Of a DNA stretch of 64,000 nt, positions 27,469 to 36,139 are shown in pieces. The stretch's first letter is position 1. The number at the start of each line of letters is the position of its first letter. A program made the position numbers and the translations under genes. Origin of the DNA: Falsiruegeria litorea R37 (GTDB lineage: Bacteria; Pseudomonadota; Alphaproteobacteria; Rhodobacterales; Rhodobacteraceae); NCBI RefSeq assembly GCF_900172225.1, contig NZ_FWFO01000004.1, positions 279,759-343,758 of the forward strand, read 5' to 3'. The notes under the pieces are model-generated. The model searched no databases. It saw nothing but the letters and a program-made list of their open reading frames with translations, and had not been told where the DNA came from.

Positions 27469-27602
27469 GACGGGGGAACTCCCGCCCGTCGTCGACGTTT
27501 CTGGCGAAACATCTCCTCCCGTTGGGCCGGGCAGGCTCGGGCAAAGCCCGAGCCTGCCCGGCCCCCGCCGTCCGCAGGACGCAAGGCCGACAGGCCGCGC
27601 AG
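27469..27602. repeat. Dispersed structured repeat, class B, copy 2
   Basis: Starts 10 bp after the acyl-CoA dehydrogenase stop, like copy 1 after its upstream gene. The hairpin II stem is a perfect 19 bp (27524-27542 with 27546-27564, loop AAA). It differs from copy 1 at 7 of 19 positions, each compensated on the opposite arm. Hairpin I is GACGTTTC-TGGC-GAAACATC with one mismatch. The 3' module CGTCC-GCA-GGACG-CAAGGCCGACAGGCC is conserved. Confidence 0.8.
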
Positions 27603-27662
27603 GTTGCAAGGTGACTTCAACCTTGTAACATCACCCCCTATGTTCATTTGGATTTGAGGGGG
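27603..27662 (+). promoter_or_regulatory. Leader hairpins before the DJ-1/PfpI gene
   Basis: GTTGCAAGGT (27603-27612) pairs with ACCTTGTAAC (27620-27629), one mismatch. Downstream, CCCCC (27634-27638) can pair with GGGGG (27658-27662), which is the ribosome site of the next gene. A possible occluded ribosome site; no sensor motif was recognised. Confidence 0.35.
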
Positions 27663-27666
27663 TTCC

Positions 27667-28275
27667 ATGCGCAAAATTGCAGCGCTCATTTTCCCGGGGT
27701 TCGAATTGCTCGACGTCTTTGGTCCGATGGAGATGTTTGGCTTGCTTCCCGAGGATTATGCCCTCGAATTGATTGCCGAAACCAGCGGCCCGGTGCCAAG
27801 CAATCAAGGCCTGTCGGCTCATGCCACTGCCACAACCGCCGACAAAATGGACCACGACATCCTGTTTGTGCCCGGTGGTGCAGGCACGCGGCGCGAGGTC
27901 AAAAACGCAAGCCTACTCGCGTGGATTGCAAGGGCGTCAGTGCACGCCGAGTTCACCCTGAGCGTTTGCACCGGCAGCGCCTTGCTGGCCCGTGCAGGTA
28001 TTCTGGACAACCGCAGGGCCACCACCAACAAGGCGGCATTTGCTTGGGTTGCGGCTCAAGGACCGAAGGTTGATTGGGTGCCCAAGGCGCGGTGGGTTGA
28101 GGATGGGAACATCCTCACATCCTCGGGCGTTTCGGCCGGGATGGACATGGCGCTTGGTGCGATCCAACGCATGCATGGACGCGACCGAGCGCTCGAGGTC
28201 GCCAAATGGTGTGAATACACGTGGTACGAGGATCGCGACCATGATCCATTCGCCGAAGTGCATGGTTTGGTTTGA
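27667..28275 (+). CDS. DJ-1/PfpI family protein (isonitrile hydratase-like)
   Basis: 202 residues. IFPGFELLDVFGPMEMF is the N-terminal strand-helix of the family with the conserved Glu, FVPGGAGTR follows, and the nucleophile elbow is SVCTGSALLA. This is the branch of DJ-1-like proteins closest to isonitrile hydratase and AraC-type GATase1 regulators, here without an HTH. It probably hydrates or deglycates a small substrate. The gene next to it encodes a tandem SnoaL-like protein 19 bp downstream, so they form an operon. Confidence 0.85.
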   Translation: MRKIAALIFPGFELLDVFGPMEMFGLLPEDYALELIAETSGPVPSNQGLSAHATATTADKMDHDILFVPGGAGTRREVKNASLLAWIARASVHAEFTLSVCTGSALLARAGILDNRRATTNKAAFAWVAAQGPKVDWVPKARWVEDGNILTSSGVSAGMDMALGAIQRMHGRDRALEVAKWCEYTWYEDRDHDPFAEVHGLV

Positions 28276-28294
28276 CCCGAGAGGAGGCAAGAAA

Positions 28295-29041
28295 ATGTCC
28301 AACAAGGACCGAATTCACGCGTTGCTCAAGAGTATCGAAACCGGCGACCCCGAGCCGATTTCTGTTGTCAACGAGGCAAAGTATATTCAGCACAACCCGC
28401 AGACCCATGAGGGCAGTGAAGGGCTGGCCGCCCTTTTCAAGCGGCTGTCGCAGACCAACCCCAAGGTCAACATCGTGCGCGCCTTTGAAGATGGCGACTT
28501 TGTCTTTGCGCACACCGAATACGACTTTTCGCGCCGCAACATCGGGTTCGAGGTGTTTCGTTTCGATCAAGGGCAAGCGGTTGAACACTGGGACAACATC
28601 CAACCCCGGCTGGGGCCGAACCCATCGGGTCATGACATGGTGGGTGGGCCGACTGAGGCCCGGAATTTGGAGCAGACAGAGGACAACCGTTCGACCGTCC
28701 GCGACTTTGTCCAAACGGTTTTGATCGCAAGGCAATTGGAGCGTCTGGACGACTGGATTACCCAAGGCGCGTTTACCGAGCACAACCCGCATCTGACGGA
28801 TGACTTGACCAGGCTGGCACAGCACATTTCTGACAAGTCGGCAGTGGGCTATCGCCATTTGCATCGGATTCTCGCCGAGGGGGATTTTGTGCTCACTGTG
28901 TGTGAGGGGAGCCGAAACGGGCAACACAGTGCCCTTTACGACCTGTTTCGCCTGTCAGAGGGGCGCATCGTCGAGCATTGGGACACGGTTGAAAAGGTGG
29001 CCCCCGCGTCCGAGTGGAAGAATGACAACGGCAAGTTTTGA
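28295..29041 (+). CDS. Tandem SnoaL-like (NTF2-fold) domain protein
   Basis: 248 residues after GAGGAGG. It is made of two similar halves. Half one has EAKYIQHNPQTHEGSEGLAALF and GFEVFRFDQGQAVEHWDNIQ; half two has GAFTEHNPHLTDDLTRLAQ and LYDLFRLSEGRIVEHWDTVE. Each half matches the SnoaL-like polyketide-cyclase-related domain (YIQHNP and AEHWD signatures). A fused pair implies an intramolecular dimer. Substrate unknown; coexpressed with the DJ-1-like gene. Confidence 0.85.
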   Translation: MSNKDRIHALLKSIETGDPEPISVVNEAKYIQHNPQTHEGSEGLAALFKRLSQTNPKVNIVRAFEDGDFVFAHTEYDFSRRNIGFEVFRFDQGQAVEHWDNIQPRLGPNPSGHDMVGGPTEARNLEQTEDNRSTVRDFVQTVLIARQLERLDDWITQGAFTEHNPHLTDDLTRLAQHISDKSAVGYRHLHRILAEGDFVLTVCEGSRNGQHSALYDLFRLSEGRIVEHWDTVEKVAPASEWKNDNGKF

Positions 29042-29047
29042 TGCATG

Positions 29048-29944
29048 CTACTTGCTCGGTGGTGTCAGTTGGCCGTGCAACCAGTCGCGAAAGGCCTGCA
29101 GCGGTGCCGAGGCTGTCGTTCCTTGCGGCCAGACCAGATAGTAGCGCCCAAGGCTGACCGAGGGTCCATCCCAGGCACAGACCAATCGCCCATCCAACAC
29201 GTCCTGCACCACCATAAAGCTGGGCAGCAAGGCAACGCCAAGCCCGTGAACCGCAGCCTGTATCATTGTCGAGAACTGATCAAACAACATACCGTGCACG
29301 CCAAACGCTTCGACCCCTTGGGCCGCGAACCATTGCTCCCAAGCGTCTGGTCGCGTGTCCAGGTGCAAAAGCGAGGCCGACAAAAGCCATTCGGGTGTTC
29401 CGTCAGACTGTTCCATCAAGGCAGGCGCGCAGACGGGGATCACCTCTTCGCGCATCAGTTCCAGATAGTTCACCCCGGCCCAGTCCTGCGCGCCAAAGTG
29501 GATGGCAGCATCGAACCCTTCGGTGCTGAACTCAAACGGGCGCAAGCGGGTGTTCAGGTTTAGGGTCACACCGGGGTTCTTGCGGGCAAAATCCTGCAAT
29601 CGCGGCGCCAGCCAATGCATGCCAAAGGCCGGCAGGATGGCCAGTTGCAGCGAGCCGCCCTGCGGATTGGCCTTGAGCTTGAGCGAGGCCTGCGCCAGTT
29701 GTTGCAAGAGTGCTCTTGCGGTTTCCACATATTCTTGGGCCGCCGGTGTCAGTTGCAGCCGCATTTGCGACCGCTCGATCAGGGCGACGCCCAATTGCTC
29801 CTCCAGCGTCTTCAACTGTCGGCTAACAGCACTTTGCGTCAAGGACAATTCGCCCGCCGCAGCAGATGCGCTGCCAAGCCTGTCGACGGCTTCCAGCGCG
29901 AGAAGGGAGTTGATCGAGGGGAGAAAGCGCCGGGGTGCAATCAT
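29048..29944 (-). CDS. LysR-family transcriptional regulator (GcvA-like)
   Basis: 298 residues. The winged HTH is INSLLALEAVDRLGSASAAAGELSLTQSAVSRQLKTLEEQLG, followed by a substrate-binding domain ending in AFRDWLHGQ. Two starts are possible: 29959 and 29944. The latter has GAGGA about 8 bases before it and is chosen. It is convergent with the tandem SnoaL gene and divergent from the E1/FabD-like/amaB/amaA operon, so it probably regulates that operon. Confidence 0.87.
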   Translation of the reverse strand: MIAPRRFLPSINSLLALEAVDRLGSASAAAGELSLTQSAVSRQLKTLEEQLGVALIERSQMRLQLTPAAQEYVETARALLQQLAQASLKLKANPQGGSLQLAILPAFGMHWLAPRLQDFARKNPGVTLNLNTRLRPFEFSTEGFDAAIHFGAQDWAGVNYLELMREEVIPVCAPALMEQSDGTPEWLLSASLLHLDTRPDAWEQWFAAQGVEAFGVHGMLFDQFSTMIQAAVHGLGVALLPSFMVVQDVLDGRLVCAWDGPSVSLGRYYLVWPQGTTASAPLQAFRDWLHGQLTPPSK

Positions 29945-30024
29945 ATGAGTTTTCCTCATGCCTTTTGGATTTATTATCACTCGCGCTTTCCCTGATCCAG
30001 AGCGATATAGGAGCAGTACAACCA

Positions 30025-30044
30025 TCATGCGGGACGCCGCATGA
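30025..30044. promoter_or_regulatory. 8-bp inverted repeat in the LysR/E1 divergent region
   Basis: TCATGCGG-GACG-CCGCATGA is a perfect stem in the 177-bp gap. It may be the LysR or another operator, or an RNA hairpin in the E1 leader. Within it ATG CGG GAC GCC GCA TGA would encode a five-residue peptide, probably by chance. Confidence 0.45.
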
Positions 30045-30121
30045 GCATTTCGCACGCGCCCACCAAGCGTGTACCCTGAGGTCGGAGCATCACCCCGCAC
30101 CCCGCAAGAGAAGGCCAAAAC

Positions 30122-32311
30122 ATGGATCGCGCTCAGATCGTTCACGAAAACTTCCTGTCTCGCGTGGCCTCGGGCGACCTGCCCACAGGCGCGCCGCCAT
30201 GTGAGGGGTTGAGCAAGACGGACGCGGTGTCGCTCTACCATGCGCAGGTGCTCAGCCGGGCCTTGGATCGCACCAGCCGGGCGATGCAAAAGGCGGGGCA
30301 GGGGTTCTATACCATCGGCTCGTCCGGGCACGAGGGGATGGCGGCGGTGGCCCATGCGCTGCGCCCCGATGACATTGCGTTCCTGCACTATCGCGATGCG
30401 GCGTTCCAGATCGCGCGCGCCGATCAGGTGCCGGGACAGCAGATCGCTTGGGACATGCTGCTGAGTTTTGCGTGTTCTTCCGAAGACCCGACGTCGGGCG
30501 GCCGACACAAAGTGCTGGGCTCCAAGGCGCTGATGATCCCGCCGCAGACCTCGACCATCGCCAGCCATCTGCCCAAGGCGGTTGGCGCGGCCTATTCGCT
30601 GGGATCGGCCCGCCGCCACGCGCCCGAACATCGCGAATTGCCCGAGGATGGGATTGCAGTGTGTACCTTTGGGGATGCATCCGCCAACCACTCGACCGCG
30701 CAGGGGGCGATCAACACGGCTGGTTGGACCGCGATCCAGTCGGTGCCCTTGCCGCTGCTCATGGTCTGCGAAGACAACGGGATCGGTATTTCGACCAAGA
30801 CTCCCAAGGGCTGGATCGAGATGTCGATGGAACACCGCCCTGGCTTCAAGTATTTCCGGGCCAACGGTCTGGACATCTTTGAAACCTTTGCCGTGGCGCA
30901 AGAGGCCGCCGAATACGTCCGCACCCGCCGCAAGCCCGCCTTTCTGCACCTGAAAACCGTGCGGCTTTACGGGCATGCGGGGGCCGATGTCCCGACCACC
31001 TATCTCAGCAAGTCTGAGGTCGAGGCGGACGAGGCCAACGATCCTTTGCTGCATACTGTCCGCCTGCTGGACCAAGCCGGTGCGATGACGCCAGAGCAAG
31101 CTTTGACGGTCTACACTGACACCTGCGCCCGGACCGACCGTGTTGCGGCAGAGGCCGCCAAGCGCCCGCATCTGGCGGATGCGCAGTCCGTCATGGCCAG
31201 CCTGATCCCGCCGAAACGTGACTGCAAACCCACCAACGGTCCAAGTGCCTATGAGCGTGCCGCCATTTTTGGCTCGGACATGCGGGCAATGGACGACCCT
31301 CAGCCGATGAGCCGTCTGATCAACTGGGCGCTGACCGATCTGATGCTGGAATATGGTGAGATCGTCATGATGGGCGAGGATGTCGGCCGCAAGGGTGGCG
31401 TTTATGGCGTCACGCAAAAGCTGCATCAACGCTTTGGCCCGGATCGGATGATCGACACGCTTTTGGATGAGCAATCCATTCTGGGGCTGGCGATTGGCAT
31501 GGCGCACAACGGGTTCTTGCCAATGCCGGAAATCCAGTTCCTCGCTTATCTGCACAACGCCGAGGATCAGCTGCGCGGCGAGGCGGCGACCTTGCCGTTC
31601 TTTTCCAATGGTCAATTCACCAACCCGATGATCCTGCGGATCGCGGGGCTGGGCTATCAAAAGGGTTTCGGTGGGCATTTCCACAATGACAACTCGCTGG
31701 CTGTGCTGCGTGACATTCCCGGCGTGATCATCGCCTGCCCCTCGACCGGGGCGGATGCGGCGCAGATGATGCGCGAATGCGTGCGTCTCGCGCGCGAGGA
31801 GCAGCGGGTGATCGTCTTCCTGGAACCCATTGCGCTTTACCCGATGCGCGATTTGCACGGCGCGCAGGATGGCGGCTGGATGACGACCTACCCCTCTCCC
31901 GATCAGCGGATCGGCTTGGGTGAAGTCGGCGTGCACGGCGACGGTACCGATCTGGCGATTGTGACCTATGGCAACGGGCATTACTTGTCGAAGCAGGCGT
32001 TGCCCGAGTTGCAGGCGGCCGGACTGAACACGCGTATCATTGACATGCGATGGCTTGCGCCCCTGCCGGAAGACGCGCTGCTTGAAGCGACAAAAGACTG
32101 CAAACACGTCTTAATTGTCGACGAATGCCGCCGCACCGGCAGCCAGTCCGAGGCGCTGATGACGCTGTTCACGGAACAGAGCGATCACCCCATTGCTCGC
32201 GTCGCGGCCGAGGACAGCTTTATCGCCACTGGCCCCGCCTACGCTGCACCCTTGCCGTCGAAAGATGGGATCGTCGCGGCTGCGCTTGCCCTGACAGGAG
32301 CCAACACATGA
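30122..32311 (+). CDS. Thiamine-dependent 2-oxoacid dehydrogenase E1, fused alpha and beta chains
   Basis: 729 residues. The N-half is E1-alpha-like with TPP/Mg motif FGDASANHSTAQ and EDNGIGIS at about 180-225. The C-half is E1-beta-like: LMMGEDVG, LDEQSILGLAIGMAHNGF, YGNGHYLSKQALPEL. Chains are normally separate in branched-chain and pyruvate complexes, so a fusion is distinctive. The enzyme should decarboxylate a 2-oxoacid and feed a lipoyl E2. In this operon with P6C dehydrogenase and pipecolate oxidase, a 2-oxoadipate-type substrate is plausible, but E2/E3 are not here and the substrate is inference. The stop overlaps the next ATG by 4 bp. Confidence 0.9.
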   Translation: MDRAQIVHENFLSRVASGDLPTGAPPCEGLSKTDAVSLYHAQVLSRALDRTSRAMQKAGQGFYTIGSSGHEGMAAVAHALRPDDIAFLHYRDAAFQIARADQVPGQQIAWDMLLSFACSSEDPTSGGRHKVLGSKALMIPPQTSTIASHLPKAVGAAYSLGSARRHAPEHRELPEDGIAVCTFGDASANHSTAQGAINTAGWTAIQSVPLPLLMVCEDNGIGISTKTPKGWIEMSMEHRPGFKYFRANGLDIFETFAVAQEAAEYVRTRRKPAFLHLKTVRLYGHAGADVPTTYLSKSEVEADEANDPLLHTVRLLDQAGAMTPEQALTVYTDTCARTDRVAAEAAKRPHLADAQSVMASLIPPKRDCKPTNGPSAYERAAIFGSDMRAMDDPQPMSRLINWALTDLMLEYGEIVMMGEDVGRKGGVYGVTQKLHQRFGPDRMIDTLLDEQSILGLAIGMAHNGFLPMPEIQFLAYLHNAEDQLRGEAATLPFFSNGQFTNPMILRIAGLGYQKGFGGHFHNDNSLAVLRDIPGVIIACPSTGADAAQMMRECVRLAREEQRVIVFLEPIALYPMRDLHGAQDGGWMTTYPSPDQRIGLGEVGVHGDGTDLAIVTYGNGHYLSKQALPELQAAGLNTRIIDMRWLAPLPEDALLEATKDCKHVLIVDECRRTGSQSEALMTLFTEQSDHPIARVAAEDSFIATGPAYAAPLPSKDGIVAAALALTGANT

Positions 32312-33342
32312 CTCGCACTGCCGTCGTGATCTGCCCCGGACGCGGGACGTACAACAAGCCCGAGCTTGGCTATCTGCATCGCCATCATGCGGGTCGGATG
32401 GAGATGTTCCGCAGCTTTGATGCCATCCGCGCCGATGCCAATCAGAAATCTGTGACCGAACTGGATAGCGCCAGTCGCTTTACCGTCAGTACTTATTCAC
32501 GCGGGGATGTCGCCTCACCCCTGATCTACGCGGCCTCGCTGGCCGACGCGCAGGCGCTGGCCAAAGATATCGACGTGGTCGCCGTGACCGGCAATTCTAT
32601 GGGCTGGTACATCGCCTTGGCTGCGGCCGGGGCACTGTCGCCACAGGATGGGTTCCGCGTCGTGAACACCATGGGCACGCTGATGCAGGAGCAACTCATT
32701 GGCGGGCAACTGGTCTATCCCTTTGTCGGGGACGATTGGAAAAACGACCCTGCGCGCAAGGCTGAATTGCTGGCCGATGTGGCCCGGATCAATGCCGCGC
32801 AAGGCTGCGATCTGGCGCTGTCCATCGATCTGGGCGGGATGCTGGTGTTGGCCGGAAACGAGGCCGGGCTCAAGGCGTTTGAGGCGAGCCAACCTACCGT
32901 GCAAGAACGGTTCCCCATGCGCCTTGCCAACCATGCGGCGTTCCACACGTCCCTGCAAGCGCCGGTCGCGGCCGAAGGGCGCGCGCGGTTGCCCGTTAGC
33001 CTCTTCACCCAACCCGACCGCCCGATGATTGACGGACGTGGCAAGATCTGGTGGCCGGGAGCTTGCGACCCGCAGGCACTGTGGGACTACACTCTGGGCC
33101 ATCAGGTGACCAAGGCTTATGATTTCACCCACGCAATACAGACCGCCGCGCGTGAATTTGCCCCCGATCTGTTCATTGTTACCGGCCCGGGCGCGACCCT
33201 GGGCGGTGCAGTCGCGCAATCGCTGGCCTTGGGCAACTGGCGCGGCATGGGTGACAAGGCGCAGTTCCAAGCGCTGCAAGCCGAGGACCCATTCCTGGTT
33301 TCCATGGGCCGCGATGATCAGCGCGCCCTTGTGATCCCCTGA
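32308..33342 (+). CDS. Malonyl-CoA acyltransferase (FabD)-like protein
   Basis: 344 residues. GNSMG (GxSxG with the nucleophilic serine), a Gln/His pair region NHAAFHTSLQ and a C-terminal TGPGATLGGAVAQSL are the FabD/acyltransferase signatures. The N-terminus VICPGRGTYNKPELGYLHRH has the family PGRG-type loop. FabD proteins normally load ACP, but there is no fatty-acid gene in sight. In this operon it may transfer acyl groups to or from CoA or lipoyl carriers of the E1 reaction; nothing proves this. ATGA overlap with the E1 gene. Confidence 0.8.
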   Translation: MTRTAVVICPGRGTYNKPELGYLHRHHAGRMEMFRSFDAIRADANQKSVTELDSASRFTVSTYSRGDVASPLIYAASLADAQALAKDIDVVAVTGNSMGWYIALAAAGALSPQDGFRVVNTMGTLMQEQLIGGQLVYPFVGDDWKNDPARKAELLADVARINAAQGCDLALSIDLGGMLVLAGNEAGLKAFEASQPTVQERFPMRLANHAAFHTSLQAPVAAEGRARLPVSLFTQPDRPMIDGRGKIWWPGACDPQALWDYTLGHQVTKAYDFTHAIQTAAREFAPDLFIVTGPGATLGGAVAQSLALGNWRGMGDKAQFQALQAEDPFLVSMGRDDQRALVIP

Positions 33343-33372
33343 TTTCTGAGTGTCTTAGAGGAGAGATAAGAC

Positions 33373-34875
33373 ATGGCCCACATCGATATTCTGACCGCTG
33401 CCGGATTGACCGAAACCGAACTGACCGGCGGAACTCTGTCTGTTACCACACCAATCGACGGCAGCGAGATTGCGCGGCTCAGCATGCACAGCGTGGCGGA
33501 TGCGCAGGCGCAGATCGTGGCGGCCAATGAGGCATTCCAAGCCTGGCGCAGCATGCCCGCACCCCGCCGGGGAGAGCTGGTCCGCCTGTTGGGCAACGAG
33601 CTGCGCGCGCAGAAAGAGGCGCTTGGCCGTCTCGTGACGCTGGAATGCGGCAAGATCTATCAAGAGGGTCTGGGCGAAGTGCAGGAGATGATCGACATCT
33701 GCGACTTTGCCGTCGGCCTGTCACGGCAGCTTTACGGTCTGACCATCGCGTCCGAGCGTCCGGGCCATACCATGCGCGAAACCTGGCACCCGATGGGGGT
33801 TTGCGGCGTAATCACCGCCTTCAATTTTCCCGTGGCGCCCTGGTGCTGGAACGCGGCGCTTGCGCTGGTGTGTGGCGATCCGGTGATCTGGAAGCCCTCG
33901 GAAAAGACGCCACTGACCGCCATGGCGGTGCAAAAGATCTGCGACAAGGTGATGGCAGAGTTTGGTGAGGATGCTCCCAAAGGGCTGATCCAGACCCTGA
34001 TCGGCGAACGTGACCTGGGCCAGACGCTGACCGCATCCAAGGATGTCGCCATCGTCTCGGCCACCGGCTCGGTTCCCATGGGGCGGGCCGTGGCGGGCGA
34101 TGTGGCGGCGCGTCTGGGGCGGTCGATCCTGGAGTTGGGCGGCAACAATGCGATGATCGTGGCGCCCTCGGCGGATCTGGAAATGGCCCTGCGCGCGATT
34201 GTATTTTCCGCCGTTGGCACCGCAGGCCAACGCTGCACCACCCTGCGCCGATTGATTGTGCATGAGGATGTCTATGATCAACTGATCCCACGTCTGAAGG
34301 CCGCGTATGACAGCCTGCCCATTGGTGATCCGTTGGATGAGGGCACTTTGGTCGGCCCCCTGATCGACACGGACGCCTTGACCGCCATGACCCGCGCGCT
34401 GGATCAGGCGCAGGCCGAAGGCGGCAAGGTTCACGGCGGTGGTCAGGTGCTGACCGACAGTCACGGCGCTGCGGCCTATGTGGCTCCGGCAATTGTCGAG
34501 ATGCCCGCGCAATCCGCGATAATGCATCACGAGACCTTTGCGCCGATCCTGTATGTCGTGAAATACAACGATCTGGATCAGGCGATTGCGATGCAAAATG
34601 CTGTGCCGCAAGGTCTGTCGAGCTGCATCTTCTCGACCGATGTACGCGAGACCGAAACCTTCCTCTCTGCCGTTGGCAGCGACTGTGGCATTGCCAACGT
34701 CAACATCGGGCCTTCGGGGGCCGAGATCGGTGGCGCCTTTGGTGGTGAAAAGGAGACCGGCGGCGGTCGCGAGAGTGGATCGGACGCCTGGAAAGGGTAT
34801 ATGCGTCGTCAGACCAACACGGTAAATTATTCGCGTGAACTTCCGCTGGCGCAAGGGATCAAGTTTGACATCTGA
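33373..34875 (+). CDS. amaB: L-piperidine-6-carboxylate (alpha-aminoadipic semialdehyde) dehydrogenase, ALDH7-type
   Basis: 500 residues, NAD-dependent aldehyde dehydrogenase of the antiquitin (ALDH7) group. Evidence: PMGVCGVITAFNFPVAPW, LELGGNNAMIV with the catalytic Glu, TAGQRCTTLRRLIV with the catalytic Cys at about 290, and a C-terminal GEKETGGGRESGSDAWKGYM. It oxidises 2-aminoadipate 6-semialdehyde to 2-aminoadipate. Followed directly by a gene resembling AmaA, which supplies its substrate. Symbol taken from Pseudomonas putida usage. Confidence 0.88.
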   Translation: MAHIDILTAAGLTETELTGGTLSVTTPIDGSEIARLSMHSVADAQAQIVAANEAFQAWRSMPAPRRGELVRLLGNELRAQKEALGRLVTLECGKIYQEGLGEVQEMIDICDFAVGLSRQLYGLTIASERPGHTMRETWHPMGVCGVITAFNFPVAPWCWNAALALVCGDPVIWKPSEKTPLTAMAVQKICDKVMAEFGEDAPKGLIQTLIGERDLGQTLTASKDVAIVSATGSVPMGRAVAGDVAARLGRSILELGGNNAMIVAPSADLEMALRAIVFSAVGTAGQRCTTLRRLIVHEDVYDQLIPRLKAAYDSLPIGDPLDEGTLVGPLIDTDALTAMTRALDQAQAEGGKVHGGGQVLTDSHGAAAYVAPAIVEMPAQSAIMHHETFAPILYVVKYNDLDQAIAMQNAVPQGLSSCIFSTDVRETETFLSAVGSDCGIANVNIGPSGAEIGGAFGGEKETGGGRESGSDAWKGYMRRQTNTVNYSRELPLAQGIKFDI

Positions 34876-36139
34876 CAAAGCCCATAACCTGTGGCACCAG
34901 ACCTGCGCCGAGCAGATCGCGGCCCCCGTCCTGTCCGGGGATGTCACCGTTGATCTGGTCGTCATCGGTGGGGGATATACAGGGTGTTCAGCGGCTTTAC
35001 ACGCGGCGCAACTTGGCGCGTCGGTCTGTCTGCTCGAAGCGGATGAGATCGGTCATGGCGGATCGGGACGCAACGTGGGGCTGGCCAATGCAGGGCTTTG
35101 GCTGCCGCCCGCCGAGATCCGCAAGCATTTAGGGGACGGGCCAGGGGATCGGCTGGTCAACCTTCTTTCTGATGCGCCGCGTCTGGTGTTTGACCTGATC
35201 GCGCGGCATGGCATCGCCTGCGAGGCAGTCCAGAACGGCACCCTGCATTGCGCGCATTCACCCAGCGGGCTCAAGGATCTGCAGGTGCGCCATACGCAGC
35301 TCAAGACCTCGGGCGCGCCAGTGATGTTGCTGGATGCCGACGAGGCCGCAGCCCGCACCGGGTCAGCGGCCTTTCACGGCGCGCTTTTTGATCCCAGAGC
35401 CGGGACGATCCAGCCCTTGGGGTATGTGCGTGGGCTTGCGCGGGCCGCGATGCAGGCGCAGGCGCTCGTGCATCAGCACAGTCCCGTGCTGCGCCTCTCG
35501 CATGGGGCGGGCATGTGGCAGGTGGAGACATCCGCAGGGTCCGTGCGTGCCAAGTCGCTGATCCAGGCCACGAATGCTTATCACCGCAATCTCTCTTCGA
35601 CCGCGCCGGAATACGTGCCAGTGCATTACTTTCAATGCGCCACCGATCCGTTGCCGGAGGAGCTGCGCGCCACCATTCTGCCCGAAGGCGAGGGGTGCTG
35701 GGACACGGGCTTGATCATGACCTCATTCCGGATGGATCAGATGGGGCGGCTGATCATCGGTGCCATGGGTGATTTAGATCATCTCGCCAGCAGCATTCAC
35801 CGTGCGTGGGTCCGGCGCAAACTGATCGAGCTGTATCCTGAATTGCAGGACGTGCCGCTCCGCCAGGGTTGGCATGGACGCATCGCGATGACCTCGGATC
35901 ATATCCCAAAGATCACCGCGATCGGCCCCAACGCCTATGCGGCCCACGGATATTCTGGGCGCGGGATCGGCCCGGGGACCGTCTTTGGCAAAGGCATGGC
36001 CGAGGCGTTGCTGTCAGGCAATGACATCAGCCTGCCCATGCCGGCGATCGAGGCGCATCACGAACGGATGACGGGCGCCCGTCAGATGTTCTTTGAGACG
36101 GGCGCCACGCTGACGCATCTGATCAAGGCCCGGTTTTAG
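34865..36139 (+). CDS. amaA: FAD-dependent L-pipecolate oxidase-like DAO protein
   Basis: 424 residues from a TTG start at 34865, which follows AAGGGA and overlaps the amaB stop by 11 bp; the frame also opens at a GTG 34835 with a poor ribosome site. FAD motif VIGGGYTGCSAALHAA at about 33-48, then IGHGGSGRNVGLANAGLW, a block I recall from Pseudomonas putida AmaA. The C-terminal GYSGRGIGPGTVFGKGMAEALL fits. AmaA oxidises L-pipecolate to piperideine-6-carboxylate, the substrate of AmaB. Alternative: a PuuB-like amine oxidase. Ends 4 bp into the convergent SDR. Confidence 0.82.
   Translation: MTSDKAHNLWHQTCAEQIAAPVLSGDVTVDLVVIGGGYTGCSAALHAAQLGASVCLLEADEIGHGGSGRNVGLANAGLWLPPAEIRKHLGDGPGDRLVNLLSDAPRLVFDLIARHGIACEAVQNGTLHCAHSPSGLKDLQVRHTQLKTSGAPVMLLDADEAAARTGSAAFHGALFDPRAGTIQPLGYVRGLARAAMQAQALVHQHSPVLRLSHGAGMWQVETSAGSVRAKSLIQATNAYHRNLSSTAPEYVPVHYFQCATDPLPEELRATILPEGEGCWDTGLIMTSFRMDQMGRLIIGAMGDLDHLASSIHRAWVRRKLIELYPELQDVPLRQGWHGRIAMTSDHIPKITAIGPNAYAAHGYSGRGIGPGTVFGKGMAEALLSGNDISLPMPAIEAHHERMTGARQMFFETGATLTHLIKARF

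Noticed and set aside
30031..30044. Five-codon mini-ORF inside the 8-bp palindrome before E1
   Set aside because: No nearby ribosome site at suitable spacing; more likely an accident of the palindrome.
29048..32107. 1019-codon open frame on the minus strand
   Set aside because: Only its last 298 codons form a LysR protein. The upstream part lies antisense to the fused E1 gene and resembles no protein.
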